From Rhizoclosmatium globosum (lineage: Eukaryota > Chytridiomycota > Chytridiomycetes > Chytridiales > Chytriomycetaceae), in NCBI GenBank assembly GCA_002104985.1, contig MCGO01000016.1, forward strand, positions 310,001 to 374,000: a stretch of 64,000 bases of DNA, in the 5' to 3' direction. How positions within the stretch are numbered: the stretch's first letter is position 1; every line of letters begins with the position of its first letter. This document shows positions 1 through 10,835 of the stretch, in pieces. The notes beneath the pieces were generated by a model that saw only the letters and a program-made list of their open reading frames with translations, had not been told where the DNA came from and did not search any database. The position numbers were made by a program, and so were the translations under genes.

Positions 1-3000
1 CACCAGATATCATACGCACCAGTATCAAAAGCCCTGTTGATTTCGGTGTGATGCTCCTTTGCGGTGTTTTCAATATTTTCAGCATCCTTATGTTCCGCGT
101 CCAACTGAATCCTATTCAGGTTTGTCATCACCACCTGATCAAACATTTCACAGGCCCGGATTTGTTGATTCTATACGAACGTTAGACAAGAGAAAAGAAT
201 AAAAGTATACTCATACCGCGAAATCAATATTCAACTTGGCTCGGTCAAACACATATTTGTGACGGCGTGAAGTAACGTCAGCAAGCCGTTCTTTCGCGCC
301 TGCGACTTCTTCTTGGGCGCTTCTCCATTTTTCGCTTACAACCTCTGCAAAGCCATCAGTTAATGGAGTATAAAAGACGAAATCGATTTCCTACCAAGTT
401 CTGCTGATTTCTTATCATATGCAGCTCGACGATTTAGCAACTCTTTCCTCTTGTTCAGAAGATCAGTCTGTTTGAAGTATGAGCTGTCATTTCCACAGAA
501 CTTAACCACTCACTCTTTGCTTTCGTTTCTCGTCATAACGAGCTCGCATATCCGCCTCCTCAGCTTCAATGCTCGCCACTTTCGCCAAAGCATCACTCTT
601 TACACCATGAAGTTCATGCATACGACGATTTAATTCGGCTTGCTGCTGAGTATCGACTGTACATGATGTTTAGAAAATTGAAAACCGTCAACATCGTCAA
701 ACCTGTCATATTCAAAATCTGGGCTTCCTTCATCGTTTCAGATTTGGACGAAATACTTCCATATGCAGACTTAATACTGTACGAAGTCTTTCCCACAACA
801 TAGTTTTTAATTCTGGAGCTGTCAACACGTTGGAAATTGAAGTTTGGGCTGTCGGTCAAACAAATGGGCTGGAAAAAGATATCAGCAAGATGAAAGAACC
901 TCAAACAAACTATCAAGGCCTCACCGTCTCGTCAAGAGGCGTGTACTGTATCAAAGCAGACATCAAAACAGGATCACCCGTTACAAAGTCAATCAAAACA
1001 CCGTCGAATCCAAGTCTCGAGATTTCTTCAGGTGAAATTTTGGATCGGAAACTCTCCTGCACGTTCTCTACACATACGACGTTCACACGCAACTTCATTT
1101 TATCGTAGAAATGGTTACGAAGTAACTGATAGTCGCTCTGGGTTTGTGTCACGAAACTCTGTCAAAGGAAACATTCAATCAGGTACGAGTTTCAAAAAAC
1201 GATACATACGGTCAACTTTGTATATCCAATGAAGGTTTCAATCGCTTTAGCAACTTCTGGATTCACTGGATTGATTCCCAAACAGATTGGTTCAAAGACT
1301 GGCTTTTGAAACTGGAGATTATGTTGACCTCGCAAGAACTGCACTCCTTGGTGAGCGTGGGCGTGTAAGCTCCTCAATTTATCCAATTTCTGTCCAGCCA
1401 CGGTACTAAGCTGTCGCAACTGGGATTGAACGCGTGACATTGTTGATTCAGTTGACTTGATTTCATCAAAGAACGGAGTCTTTTTACGCGACAGATCTTC
1501 AAGACTTCGAACCAATTCGATTCCTTCGTTTGTAGTTTCAGTTATTTGAGCATTGATAGCCAGGACTTCTGGAGACTTTGATGCGTCTTTCACATTCCCA
1601 TCGTCACTCCAAAGACCATTCCGTTCCAAATCAGCTCTGATTCGTTCTACTTCTCTTGCAGTTTCTTCTTTTTTGAGGCGAGCTTGGTTTACTCGTGCTT
1701 CAATATCTGCCACCGCCTTCTTGGCCTGTTTCACTTCCCTTGAATGACTCTTTTCCTCGTTTTCATTCTTTTCAATGGCCGCAGCAATCCTAGCCATCTT
1801 TCTGACACCTTCTTGGTCATAGATTTTTTGAGCTTCTTTTCCGTCGTCTTTGGCTTTGTTGACGGCGGCCTTGAGTTTTTGAACAAGAACAGAAACAGGC
1901 ATCACTTTCGCTTCACAATCCCGCTTCATTTGCTCGATTTCTTCCTTTTTGTCGCGTACAGCTTGGAATTCAATCTTGATTTTGTCGTAGGCGGCAAGTG
2001 GAATGGCCATTTCTAAAAGCTTCGCTTCATGAAGGTGCTTCTCCTTTTCGTGGAGTCGAGCAACTTGTTCTTCGAGAGCAGCTTGCTTTCGAATTAGCGC
2101 GTTCAAAACGTCGGTGTCGTTGCAAACGTCTACGGTTGCATTAGTCGCAATGAAGCTGCTTGAGAGCTCTTACTTGCTCCATTTCCTTCAATCTCTTTCC
2201 TCTGTCGACAAGTTCATTGTGGTTCTTGAGAAGCGATGGGTCACCAGCAGCGCGTTCAGTTTCAAGCAAGAGCTTCTCTGAACTCATCTGTAATGATATG
2301 AACGCGTTAAGACCCAGACAAAAACTTCGAATGTCGCACCTGAGCAAACTCAGACACTCTGTCTTGTGGAAGAAATTGGCAAAGGTTGTCGACTTGAATG
2401 TTCAAGTCACGAATAACCTCTCGCACACCCTTTTCCGTGACAACTCGTCCTGTTGAGAAGCAAAAGTAAGGCGATATTCACGAAGTTTGAATCCTGCAAC
2501 GCACCATCAACTTTCCAACTGCTGTTGTTGGAATTGTGTTTGAAAGAACGTTCAATGAGAATGCTACCGTCGTCCGTCTTGAGCTCGATTTCAATAGTAG
2601 CTTGATCCTGATTCTTTTTCACAAACTCTTTCAGCTCTTTTGCGCGACCCAGAATCTGGTTTGGGTTAGAGTCATTTGGAGGGCTGCTTCAATGAATCCA
2701 CTCACTTCTGGCTTTCCCCCAAGACCCAAAGCAATAGCACAAACGATAGTAGACTTTCCAGTACCGTTTGGTCTGGCATTTGAAGAGGGAGTGGCAGTGT
2801 GGAGTTTCAAGAGTTTAGTGCACCAGTTTTCGGACCACGCCCAACTTCCAAGTAAGCAAGATTCAGCAAACAACACGCACCCAATGACCATGTTCAAGTT
2901 CGGACCAGGTCTGAATTCGACCTTGTTGTACGTAACAAAGTTTGTGAGGCGAATCAGACAGATGCTTCCGGTGATGTATCTACGAGAGAAAGGGTGGGGT

Positions 3001-3146
3001 TCCAGTGAGTCGTCCGACCCCAATCCAAAACTAACTTGTCTTGATGTTCATGAACGCTGTCGAATGGCGGCGTTTGCGGCGAGCGCGAACTCTTCGTTGT
3101 CGTGTTCGTTGTCGTTGTCGTCGTCGTCGCTTTGGCCTCGAGACAT
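1..3146 (-). CDS. SMC5: SMC5, structural maintenance of chromosomes protein 5 (partial, C-terminus outside window)
   Basis: ATPase arm of the SMC5/6 complex, which acts in recombination repair and replication-fork stability in the nucleus. Seen: an N-terminal head with Walker A PNGTGKST (about 2770-2747), followed by ILGRAKELKEFV, typical of SMC5. A long coiled coil follows (about 2340-1400). The hinge is at 1290-930 (VFEPICLGINPVNP, then LRVNVVCVENV), then NYVVGKTSYSI and the returning coil. Introns that restore the family sequence lie at 2880-2773, 2705-2656, 2504-2450 and 1209-1159. The distal coil and C-terminal head (signature, Walker B) run off the left edge. Odd: the likely ATG at 3146 opens an acidic leader that meets an in-frame TGA near 3051 before the conserved start of the head. 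The junction near 2095 is also out of frame. Both look like sequence errors or an unrecognised intron. The gene is divergent from the ArfGAP gene. Confidence 0.93.
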
Positions 3147-3282
3147 TCGAAAGAGAAATTAAGAGACATTTATCCATCAATGTACACTGGAAGAAAAGAA
3201 GTGCGATTCTTAATTCTCTTGTTTCTTTTCTCTCTGATTATTATGCTATTTTAATGCGAGAAAGTTGCTGTCAAACAGATGG

Positions 3283-4626
3283 ACTTGAAAAGTCGACGGA
3301 GGATCCAACTGCTTTGACTGTGGAGCATTCCACCCACAATGGGCCAGTGTCACCTATGGAATTGTCTTCTGGTTCGCATGCAACCCCGTCCTCCGATGAT
3401 TGCCTCTTCCTTGACAGCACTGGCACTAAATAACAACCAACAATCAAACCAGTCTCGAGTGCTCGGGCCAGCACCGCGCCCTCGGAACCCACCTTTCCTT
3501 CGTGCGCTCAATCACAATGGACAAATGGTCCGACGACCAAAAGAAGCGAATGCGGGTCGGCGGAAACACAAGGGCCCTCGAGTTCTTCAAGTCGCAGCCC
3601 CAGTGGAGAACAGGAATGTCAATCAGCGAAAAATACAATGCCGAATTCGCAAAACTGTACAAGGATAAGCTGACGGCTGAGTGTGAGGGACGACCTTGGG
3701 ATATCGAAAAGGCTCGTCAACAACTCCAACAGCAGCAGCAACCCAGAGCTCAACCACAGCAACATCAGCAAAGTATGGGATACCAACAAATGGGGGGCAG
3801 TGGAGGTGGTGCTTCAAACACCTTTCGTGTCAATGACAACTACTTCGCCGTGAGTGACTTTTTGTGATGTCACTCGTTGGGCGCTCCAATTAACCCCGTT
3901 TCTCCATCCCAACAGCAAAAGGAGCTGAAAATGAGAATCGTCGAGCAGATTTGCCTCCATCACAAGAGGAAAGTATGCTGGATTTGGTTCACCAACAATG
4001 CACCTCCACCACAGCCAGATCTTCTCGCAGACCCTCTCCAAGCACTCAACCTTGGATGGTCCATGTTCACAAGTACTGTCTCAAAAGCAACTGAGCTGTG
4101 AACGAAAATGTCATCAAACCTGCCGCCACCACATTGACAGATCCAAACCTCACAAACAACTTGTCATCCACGTTCACACCATCCAGAAGAAAGTGACCGA
4201 GGAGTCAACGAGAGGAATTTCGTTTGTCCAAAACGTTGTCAAGAATGCTCAGGATGGAAGTGGTGGCGGTTTCGGCGGTTTCGATGCAGATGATGACTGG
4301 AATGATTTATTGCACAAAGCAGAGGCCCTCAAGAAAGAAAAGAGCGGTACTACGGGCTGGCAGTAGTATGGGACAATCTAGTGGTGGTTTTGGAGGATTC
4401 GGTGGGTTTGACGACTTTGAAGTCCAAGAAGGGAGGAGACGGATTTGACATGAAACCAACGACTGCAACTACTGGTGGATTTGGTGGATTTGATGACTTT
4501 GAGAAAAAGGAGCGAGGGCTGGACTGTCCCTAAAGAACTGTTCCACAAAAGGCACCAGTAACCGTTCACAATGATGGACATCAAAAGAAGAGCGATTTTG
4601 ATACTGATGAGGCGTGGGGGTTTTAA
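3283..4626 (+). CDS. ArfGAP1/Gcs1-type Arf GTPase-activating protein
   Basis: Stimulates GTP hydrolysis on Arf at the Golgi, controlling COPI coat release. The zinc finger is split by an intron: CFDCGAFHPQWASVTYGI at 3311-3364, then LECSGQHRALGTHLSFVRS from about 3454. This gives the C-x2-C...C-x2-C ligands and the arginine finger region (HRALG). MDKWSDDQ...RVGGN and a Q-rich linker follow. A second intron starts after 3849 and ends at about 3915. Beyond it are an ALPS-like amphipathic stretch (LNLGWSMFTSTVSKA) and repeated GGFGGFDDF segments, ending in EAWGF. The true start codon is uncertain; the frame is broken by one base just before the zinc finger. Further single-base breaks occur near 3970, 4100, 4180, 4365 and 4425-4540, each with obvious continuation in another frame. 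I treat it as one real gene in an error-prone consensus. A pseudogene is possible but less likely. Confidence 0.88.
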
Positions 4627-4850
4627 GTTCGTAATACACATAAAATGAAAGTTAACCCACGTGTTAAGCTTCTGCTTTTGACATTGAATGGAAAACTAGA
4701 TTATAAATCATCCGATATTAAGAGGTGGCGTTAGTTCCCTGTTCCCACGATTTGGAATCAGGCTTTAATCAAATTAGGCTTGTGCCGGGACCAAAAATCG
4801 ATCCGTTCCCCCTGGCCCAATCCCAAAAAGATATTTGAAATCATAATCCA

Positions 4851-7800
4851 ATGACCGAGAAGACTGTGGCAGCATCACAGCTAGCTGGTTGGATGCCCCT
4901 GGCGCAGGAGATTGCCCCAAGAAGGGTGCCAACCCACTGTCAAAGCTGTTGTTCCAATGGGTCAACCCGTAAGTAGTCCCACTGAATCACCTTCTCGCTT
5001 CTAATCAATCCACAGTCTCTTTATTAAGGGTTGGAAGGAGCCTCTTACTATGCAAGACCTTGTGGGAAATCCCAGATGAGCTACGAGCGACTGACATGGC
5101 CAACAAGTTTGAGACCGAGTGGACCAAGGAGCAAGAAACATGGAGAAAGCAGCAAGAAGGCAGGCCAAAGAAGGTCAATGCGGAGGGAAAGGAAGAGGAC
5201 GAACAACGAGTCATTGATGGGGCAATCTTGAGGTCCTGTCTGTGGCGTCTGTTCAAGAAGGAAGTCCTGCCGCTTGCTTTTCTACAAATCCTTTCGAGTT
5301 TGTATGTGCTTTTATACTTTATTTCACGGGGTATTGAATGTTTACAAATAGGACCTCACTCTTTTCGCCATACATGTTACAATTCATTGTGGAATATGCA
5401 ATCAAGCGGGATACCCTCTGGCCGAACCTCTTAGCAATGGTATAGGATACGCACTCGGACTGTTTGCGCTTCAACTCCTTGGGTCTTTGATTTCCAATCA
5501 CTTCCAACAAGCAATTTCAATCAAATCCATGGCTATCAAGTCAATGATGACCACTGGGATTTATCGCAAGGCTCTTCGTTTGTCTCCTCAATCAAGAAAC
5601 AAGTTCTCGTCTGGGCAGGTAAAGTTTACATTCTCAATTTCTTGGCCGAAATCTTTACAATTTACACTCCTCCGACAGATTACTAATATGGCCTCCTCTG
5701 ACGTGATGAGAATCCAAATGTTCATGATGCAAATGATCTTCATCTTTACTATTCCTTTGCAACTCATTGTCAACATCGTGTTCCTCATTTCTGCGATTGG
5801 TTGGGCTGCGGTCATTGGTCTCAGTTTACTTCTCGTCGCAATGCCTCTCCAAGCTTGGCTCTTTGAAAAAATGAAAGTCATTCGTCAAAAGCAAGCCCCA
5901 ATCACTGATCAGCGTGTCAAGAAAACAACTGAAATCCTGAACGGAATTCGCGTAATTAAGCTCTTTGCATGGGAAAACTCTTTCCTCAATGTCGTTGAGT
6001 CTATCAGAAAAGAGGAGCTGGTTCAAGTATTGACTCGATCCGTTTATCAAGCCGTGGTGATGACTCAAGGCATGACAATCCCTGCACTTTGTACCTGTCT
6101 TCTTTTATCGTCTATGGTGTCCTTCATCCTCTCGAGGCATCTAAAGTATTCTCGTCCATGGCATGGTTCAACCAGCTCAGAATGCCCCTGTGGATGTTAC
6201 CCAACATTTTAAACTCTTGGGCCGAGTTCAACGTTGCATTGACAAGAATCGAGTCTCTCCTCTTGGCGAACGAAATCGACGAGGAATATGCGATTGCGTT
6301 GTCTCCAGATTCCAAAAACGCGATTGAAATCGTTGATGCTGAGTTTAATTGGACGGGTCCTATTTATCCAAAGAATACACTTCCACCAGCTCCACCTGCT
6401 CCAAAGAAGGGTGCCAAGAAATCAGATCCTAAGGCGGTATCTCCTGGAGGTAAACCCACGGCTGCATCTGGACCTCCTCCAGCCATCGCGCCGGGGCCAA
6501 AAGGTGGGCCAAACTCAAAGCCTGGACCAGAAGTGAAGGAGGGGAGAGTCATTGTTGAAAAACATCAACTTGACTATCCCGAAAGGATCTTTGACGGCCA
6601 TCGTTGGAAGTGTTGGAAGTGGAAAATCGTCGCTCCTGAACGCAATTATTGGAGAGATGCGCAAAGTGTCTGGGTCGGTGGCTATTTCAGAATCGGTTGC
6701 ATACGCTGCCCAAAGTGCTTGGATTCAAAATGCCACTGTCAAAGACAACATTCTGTTTGGAACTGAGTATAACAAAGAGCGATATCTCCAAGTCTTGTAC
6801 GACGCGGCTTTGTTGCCTGATCTGCGTATTCTCAAGGACAGCGACCAGACCTCTATTGGAGAACGCGGAATCAATTTATCAGGTGGACAAAAGCAAAGAA
6901 TCAATATGGCCCGTCTCATGTACAATCAAGCATCCACCGTTTTGCTTGACGACCCTCTCTCCGCCGTAGACGCTCACGTCGGTCGCCACTTGTTTGAAAA
7001 GTGTATTTTGGGATCCATGAAGTCTCGTACTCGTATTCTTGTGACACACCAGCTTCACTACTTGTCGCAATGTGATTACATTGTATTCATGAAGGAGGGA
7101 TCAATTGCAGAGCAAGGCCGGTTCAGTGACCTCATGGCAAACGGAAACGCGTTTGCAGAGATGATGAAGACTTATGGTGGTGCCGCAGATGATGAGTCAA
7201 GCAGTTCTGGTCCTGCTACGACTGTAAGCGAAGACTTGACAAAGGTGTTCAAGGAATTGGAAGAGTTGACGACGCCAAAGGACAATGCCTCGAATATCAT
7301 GTCGAAGGAAGACCAAGCTTCAGGAGGTGTCGCTGCCCAGGTTTGGTGGCGATACATTCTGTCCTGTGGAGGAGTGTTTTTCTGTGTTCAAGCTGTTACT
7401 TTGATTGCCATAAACGAAGGAACAACAGTCATCAACAACCTTTGGCTCACATGGTGGACTGGCAACGATTTCCCATGGTTGACTACAGCGCAATATTCGC
7501 TGATTTACCTTGCGTTGGCTATTTTGTCATCCCTTGCTACATTTGGATATGCATACTTTTTCGCGTTTACTGGAACTAGAGCCTCCAGAATTATGCACGA
7601 AAAGGCTCTTCAGCGTATTCTTTCCTGCCCAGTCTACTTTTTCGATACGACTCCTGTTGGCCGAATCATCAACAGGTTTGTCGCAATAATTCCGACTTGA
7701 ATGTATTCTTATTCCGATCATTTAGATTTTCCTCTGATGTGGATCAACTTGACAACTCAGTTGCCATGAATGTTCGCCAACTGGCTTCTACTGCATCTAC

Positions 7801-9314
7801 AGCGCTATCTACATTTATTGTTATGATTGTGACACTTCCTATTTTAGTTGCAGTTCTTGTTCCTTGCATGGGAATCTATTGGTTTGTCCAAGATGTTTAC
7901 CGAAAGACTGCTCGAGAAATCAAGAGACTTTCGTCCACAGCCAGATCTCCATGGTAAGTTCATTGATATAATATCATTTTCCCTAAATACATTATCTAGG
8001 TTCAATAACTTTGGTGAAAGTATTGTTGGTATCTCAACCATTCGTGCCTACGGCGATCAAAAACGTTTCATTGAACGTAATGATACTGCCATGGATGTTT
8101 CCAACTCTCCAAACTTCTATTTGACTACCGGTGGAAGTTGGTTGTCTATTCGCTTACAACTTATTGGAAGCGCCTTGGTTTTGGGTGCGCTGTTCTCGGT
8201 ATCACCACAAAAGTACTCTCGGCAACGCTGTTCGGTCTCTGTTTGACCTACTCTTTGACGATTACGCAGACTTTGTCTATGATGGTGCAACAATTCACAG
8301 CTTGTGAGTTAGCAATGAACTCTGCTGAGAGAGTTGAACATTACGCGTACCGTGTGGAAGTCGAAAACGATGGACAACATAAACCACCTTCAAACTGGCC
8401 AGAGAAGGGTACTATTGAGTTCAAAGAGGTGACAATGCGTTACGCTCCACACCTTCCTGTTGTCCTTGACACTGTTTCATTCGATATTCGAAACAAGGAG
8501 AAAGTTGGAATTGTTGGAAGGTAAATACTGCTGTTTTAGCGATTTTTGAATTGGTTCTAAAAACGATTTGATACAGAACTGGAAGCGGAAAGAGTTCCCT
8601 TACACAAGCTATTTTCCGTATTGCAACAACCGAAGGCCTCATCAAGATTGACGGAATCGATATTAATTCAGTTAGTTTGAAAGACTTGCGTCTCATATCG
8701 CCATCATTCCTCAGGTTTGTTGAAAAACACTTTGTCGATTAATGTATTTAATTTGAAAGTAGGATCCTGTGGTCTTCAGTGGAACATTCCGCTTTAACAT
8801 GGATCCAGTGGGGGAATATTCTGACGCTGACTTGTGGAACGCGTTGGATCGCGCTGGTATGAAAAAGAAGGTCAATTCCCTCGAAGGGAAATTAGATGCC
8901 ACTGTGCAAGCGAATGGTGATAACTTGTCTGTTGGAGAGCGACAGCTCCTCTGTTTGGCTCGTGCGATGTTGAAGAAGCCAAAAGTATTGATTATGGATG
9001 AAGCGACTGCAAATGTGGATTATGAAACTGACGCTGCCATCGGAAAAGCATTGCGCGAAGACTTCCAAGACAGCACAGTTTTGACCATTGCTCATCGATT
9101 GGTAAGTGCATTTCAAGGGGAGTAAAAACAAGAACTAACATTTTCGCAGAATACTGTTATGGATTACGACAGAATTCTTGTGCTGGACGCCGGAAAGGTC
9201 GCTGAATTTGATTCCCCAAGAAACTTGGTTGCGAATGAGGACACTATATTCTATAACCTCGTCGCTCAAACAGGAGAGAGTAACGCTGCTGTTCTTAAGA
9301 AGATGGTTATTTAA
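4851..9314 (+). CDS. ABC transporter, subfamily C (MRP/Yor1-like full transporter)
   Basis: ATP-driven exporter of conjugates or drugs at the plasma or vacuolar membrane. Order: short N-terminus without TMD0 and [13 protein letters not shown] (exon 1 ends 4968, intron 4969-5015); TMD1 (about 5230-6240); a proline/lysine-rich linker (about 6360-6545); NBD1 with Walker [10 protein letters not shown], signature LSGGQKQR and Walker B VLLDD; TMD2 (about 7330-8300); NBD2 with Walker [10 protein letters not shown] split by intron 8521-8576, signature LSVGERQLL, Walker B LIMDEAT and H-loop IAHRL. The D in place of the catalytic glutamate of NBD1 is normal for ABCC proteins, whose first ATP site is degenerate. 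The stop is TAA at 9312-9314, followed by AATAAA. Single-base frame breaks near 5060, 6090, 6557, 8200 and 8700 interrupt an otherwise textbook sequence. The exact start is uncertain; ATG 4851 is one frame off. The substrate cannot be told. Confidence 0.93.
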
Positions 9315-9385
9315 ATAAAAATTTGAATTCCTGAAGTATATACAAGTTTCCTTTGTTGTTTATTGTTTCCATTGTTTCTTCAATC

Positions 9386-10470
9386 ATGACGGACCTTATT
9401 CTCATTTATCAACGATACTTCCCAGCTATAATGGCAGGGATTTCAAGCCTTGTTTTCGCCGCAGCTCTTTACTTCATACTGGTTCAAGAATTGGGTCGCT
9501 CTAAATTGTCTTGGTCAGTGAATTTAAAAACCCCATTCAACAAGTCACTTCTGCTGGGCACATTTGCCAGTATTTTCGTCAATATTTTCAATGAAATACT
9601 TTTCAATATTGATTTGAGTGACATAGTGACGTGGGTCCTGTACACATTGCGTGTGACTTTTGTTTCGACTGGAGAACTGTGTTATTTGCAGTACACCATC
9701 AGCAGGGGATCACCGATTGCTGAACACCTCGAACTGCCTTTCTATCGATACTTTAAGAAAGCGATTCCATATATGCCAGGGTTTTTTCTACTTCAAGTTC
9801 TTCCAGATTTGGATATCTCGTGATTAAACTAGTGGTGACTGAAAATAACCATGCTATTGGATACCTTCTAGTGGCAAGTTTTCTGAGCAGTGGAATATGT
9901 GGTCTCATCAGTCTTATCATTGACGTGTACATGTTGTATGCTTTCGCGAAATTTATGCAGTTTACACGAAGCAGAAAAGAAGAAGAAATCGATGCTCACT
10001 TTGTAATAATATCCAAATATGGCATTGCTGCATCAAGTCTGTGTCTCGCGTCGTTTGTTCTATATATACTTGGTTGTTTCTTTCCAAACTCCGACGATTT
10101 CATTGCGGGAACACAAGGAGTATTTAGTATTCTGTTTTTGACGCTTTTTCAGATGAAGTTGGCACTCTATCACAATGACATGAACAAGGACGAGATAGTA
10201 CAAAGTCGGCTTGAAAATGCAATTGGGAAGGATCAACTGAGCAAAATCAAAGAAAGGACGTTGAAACGCAATGCAACAAGAGGAGGAGCGTCGAATAGCT
10301 CCATTTATATCTATAATACTCAGAGTTTAGAGCATGTTGAATCGACTCTGAGCAAAAGAGTGTCTGACTGCAACTTCTACAGAGCAATTAAAGTGATTCA
10401 ATTTAGTTTTCTTTTGAGTAAAGAAAGAGAAGAAAGAAGTAAGTCGATCTGTTTTCTGGGCCATTTCTGA
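9386..10470 (+). CDS. multi-span membrane protein of unknown function
   Basis: I do not recognise a named family. The reading frame opens at ATG 9386 and runs through four or so hydrophobic helices (FPAIMAGISSLVFAAALYFI, LLLGTFASIFVNIFNEILF and others). It shifts frame near 9805 and continues with three further helices (YLLVASFLSSGICGLISLII, GIAASSLCLASFVLYILG, GVFSILFLTLFQMKLALY) and a polar, basic tail to TGA 10468-10470. Total about 360 residues and about seven spans, with a short outside N-terminus and a cytosolic tail. This topology recalls fungal rhodopsin-like or other 7-span receptors, but no defining motif is visible. The frame shift lies where neighbouring genes show similar one-base breaks, so one gene rather than two is the better reading. 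It follows the ABCC gene by 70 bp. Confidence 0.5.
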
Positions 10471-10835
10471 TTTCACACCAACACCAAACCAAAGTCGATG
10501 CTTGGCAGCCAAATGTCAACTTCGTCTTCGTCCTCAATTCGAAGTTCGGCGCGGCTTCTCAAACGCGCCACTGCTTCGACGGCGAAGGAAAGCGAGTCTG
10601 ATGACGCCACCGATTCGAAGCACAAAACACCCTCGAAGAAGACAACGACAACAACAACAACGATAACTAGAAAACAAAGAAATAGAAAAGATAACAAAAA
10701 AAAGAAGAACATGAAGGCAACGATCCAATTGCCCTTCCGCCTCAAAAGGTGCGTTGCCTTGGTTGACTAAACGGTGCTTACCCACACTGACTCCCTTTCA
10801 AAGCAATCGGCGCCTCGTCCACGCGCTCAGAGGCG
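10471..10835 (+). other. low-complexity stretch upstream of RAD16, possible upstream exon
   Basis: An open frame at 10498-10770 encodes a Ser-, Thr- and Lys-rich low-complexity peptide with a run of threonines. GTGCG at 10750 and CAAAG near 10801 could delimit a 50-bp intron leading into the RAD16 frame, but the phase does not join cleanly. It could be a disordered N-terminal extension of RAD16, a 5' untranslated leader or promoter DNA. I cannot decide from sequence alone. Confidence 0.25.

Noticed and set aside
10473..10785. Minus-strand open frames rich in Val, Phe and Cys opposite the Thr/Lys-rich stretch
   Set aside because: Antisense shadows of low-complexity DNA with no domain or splice support.
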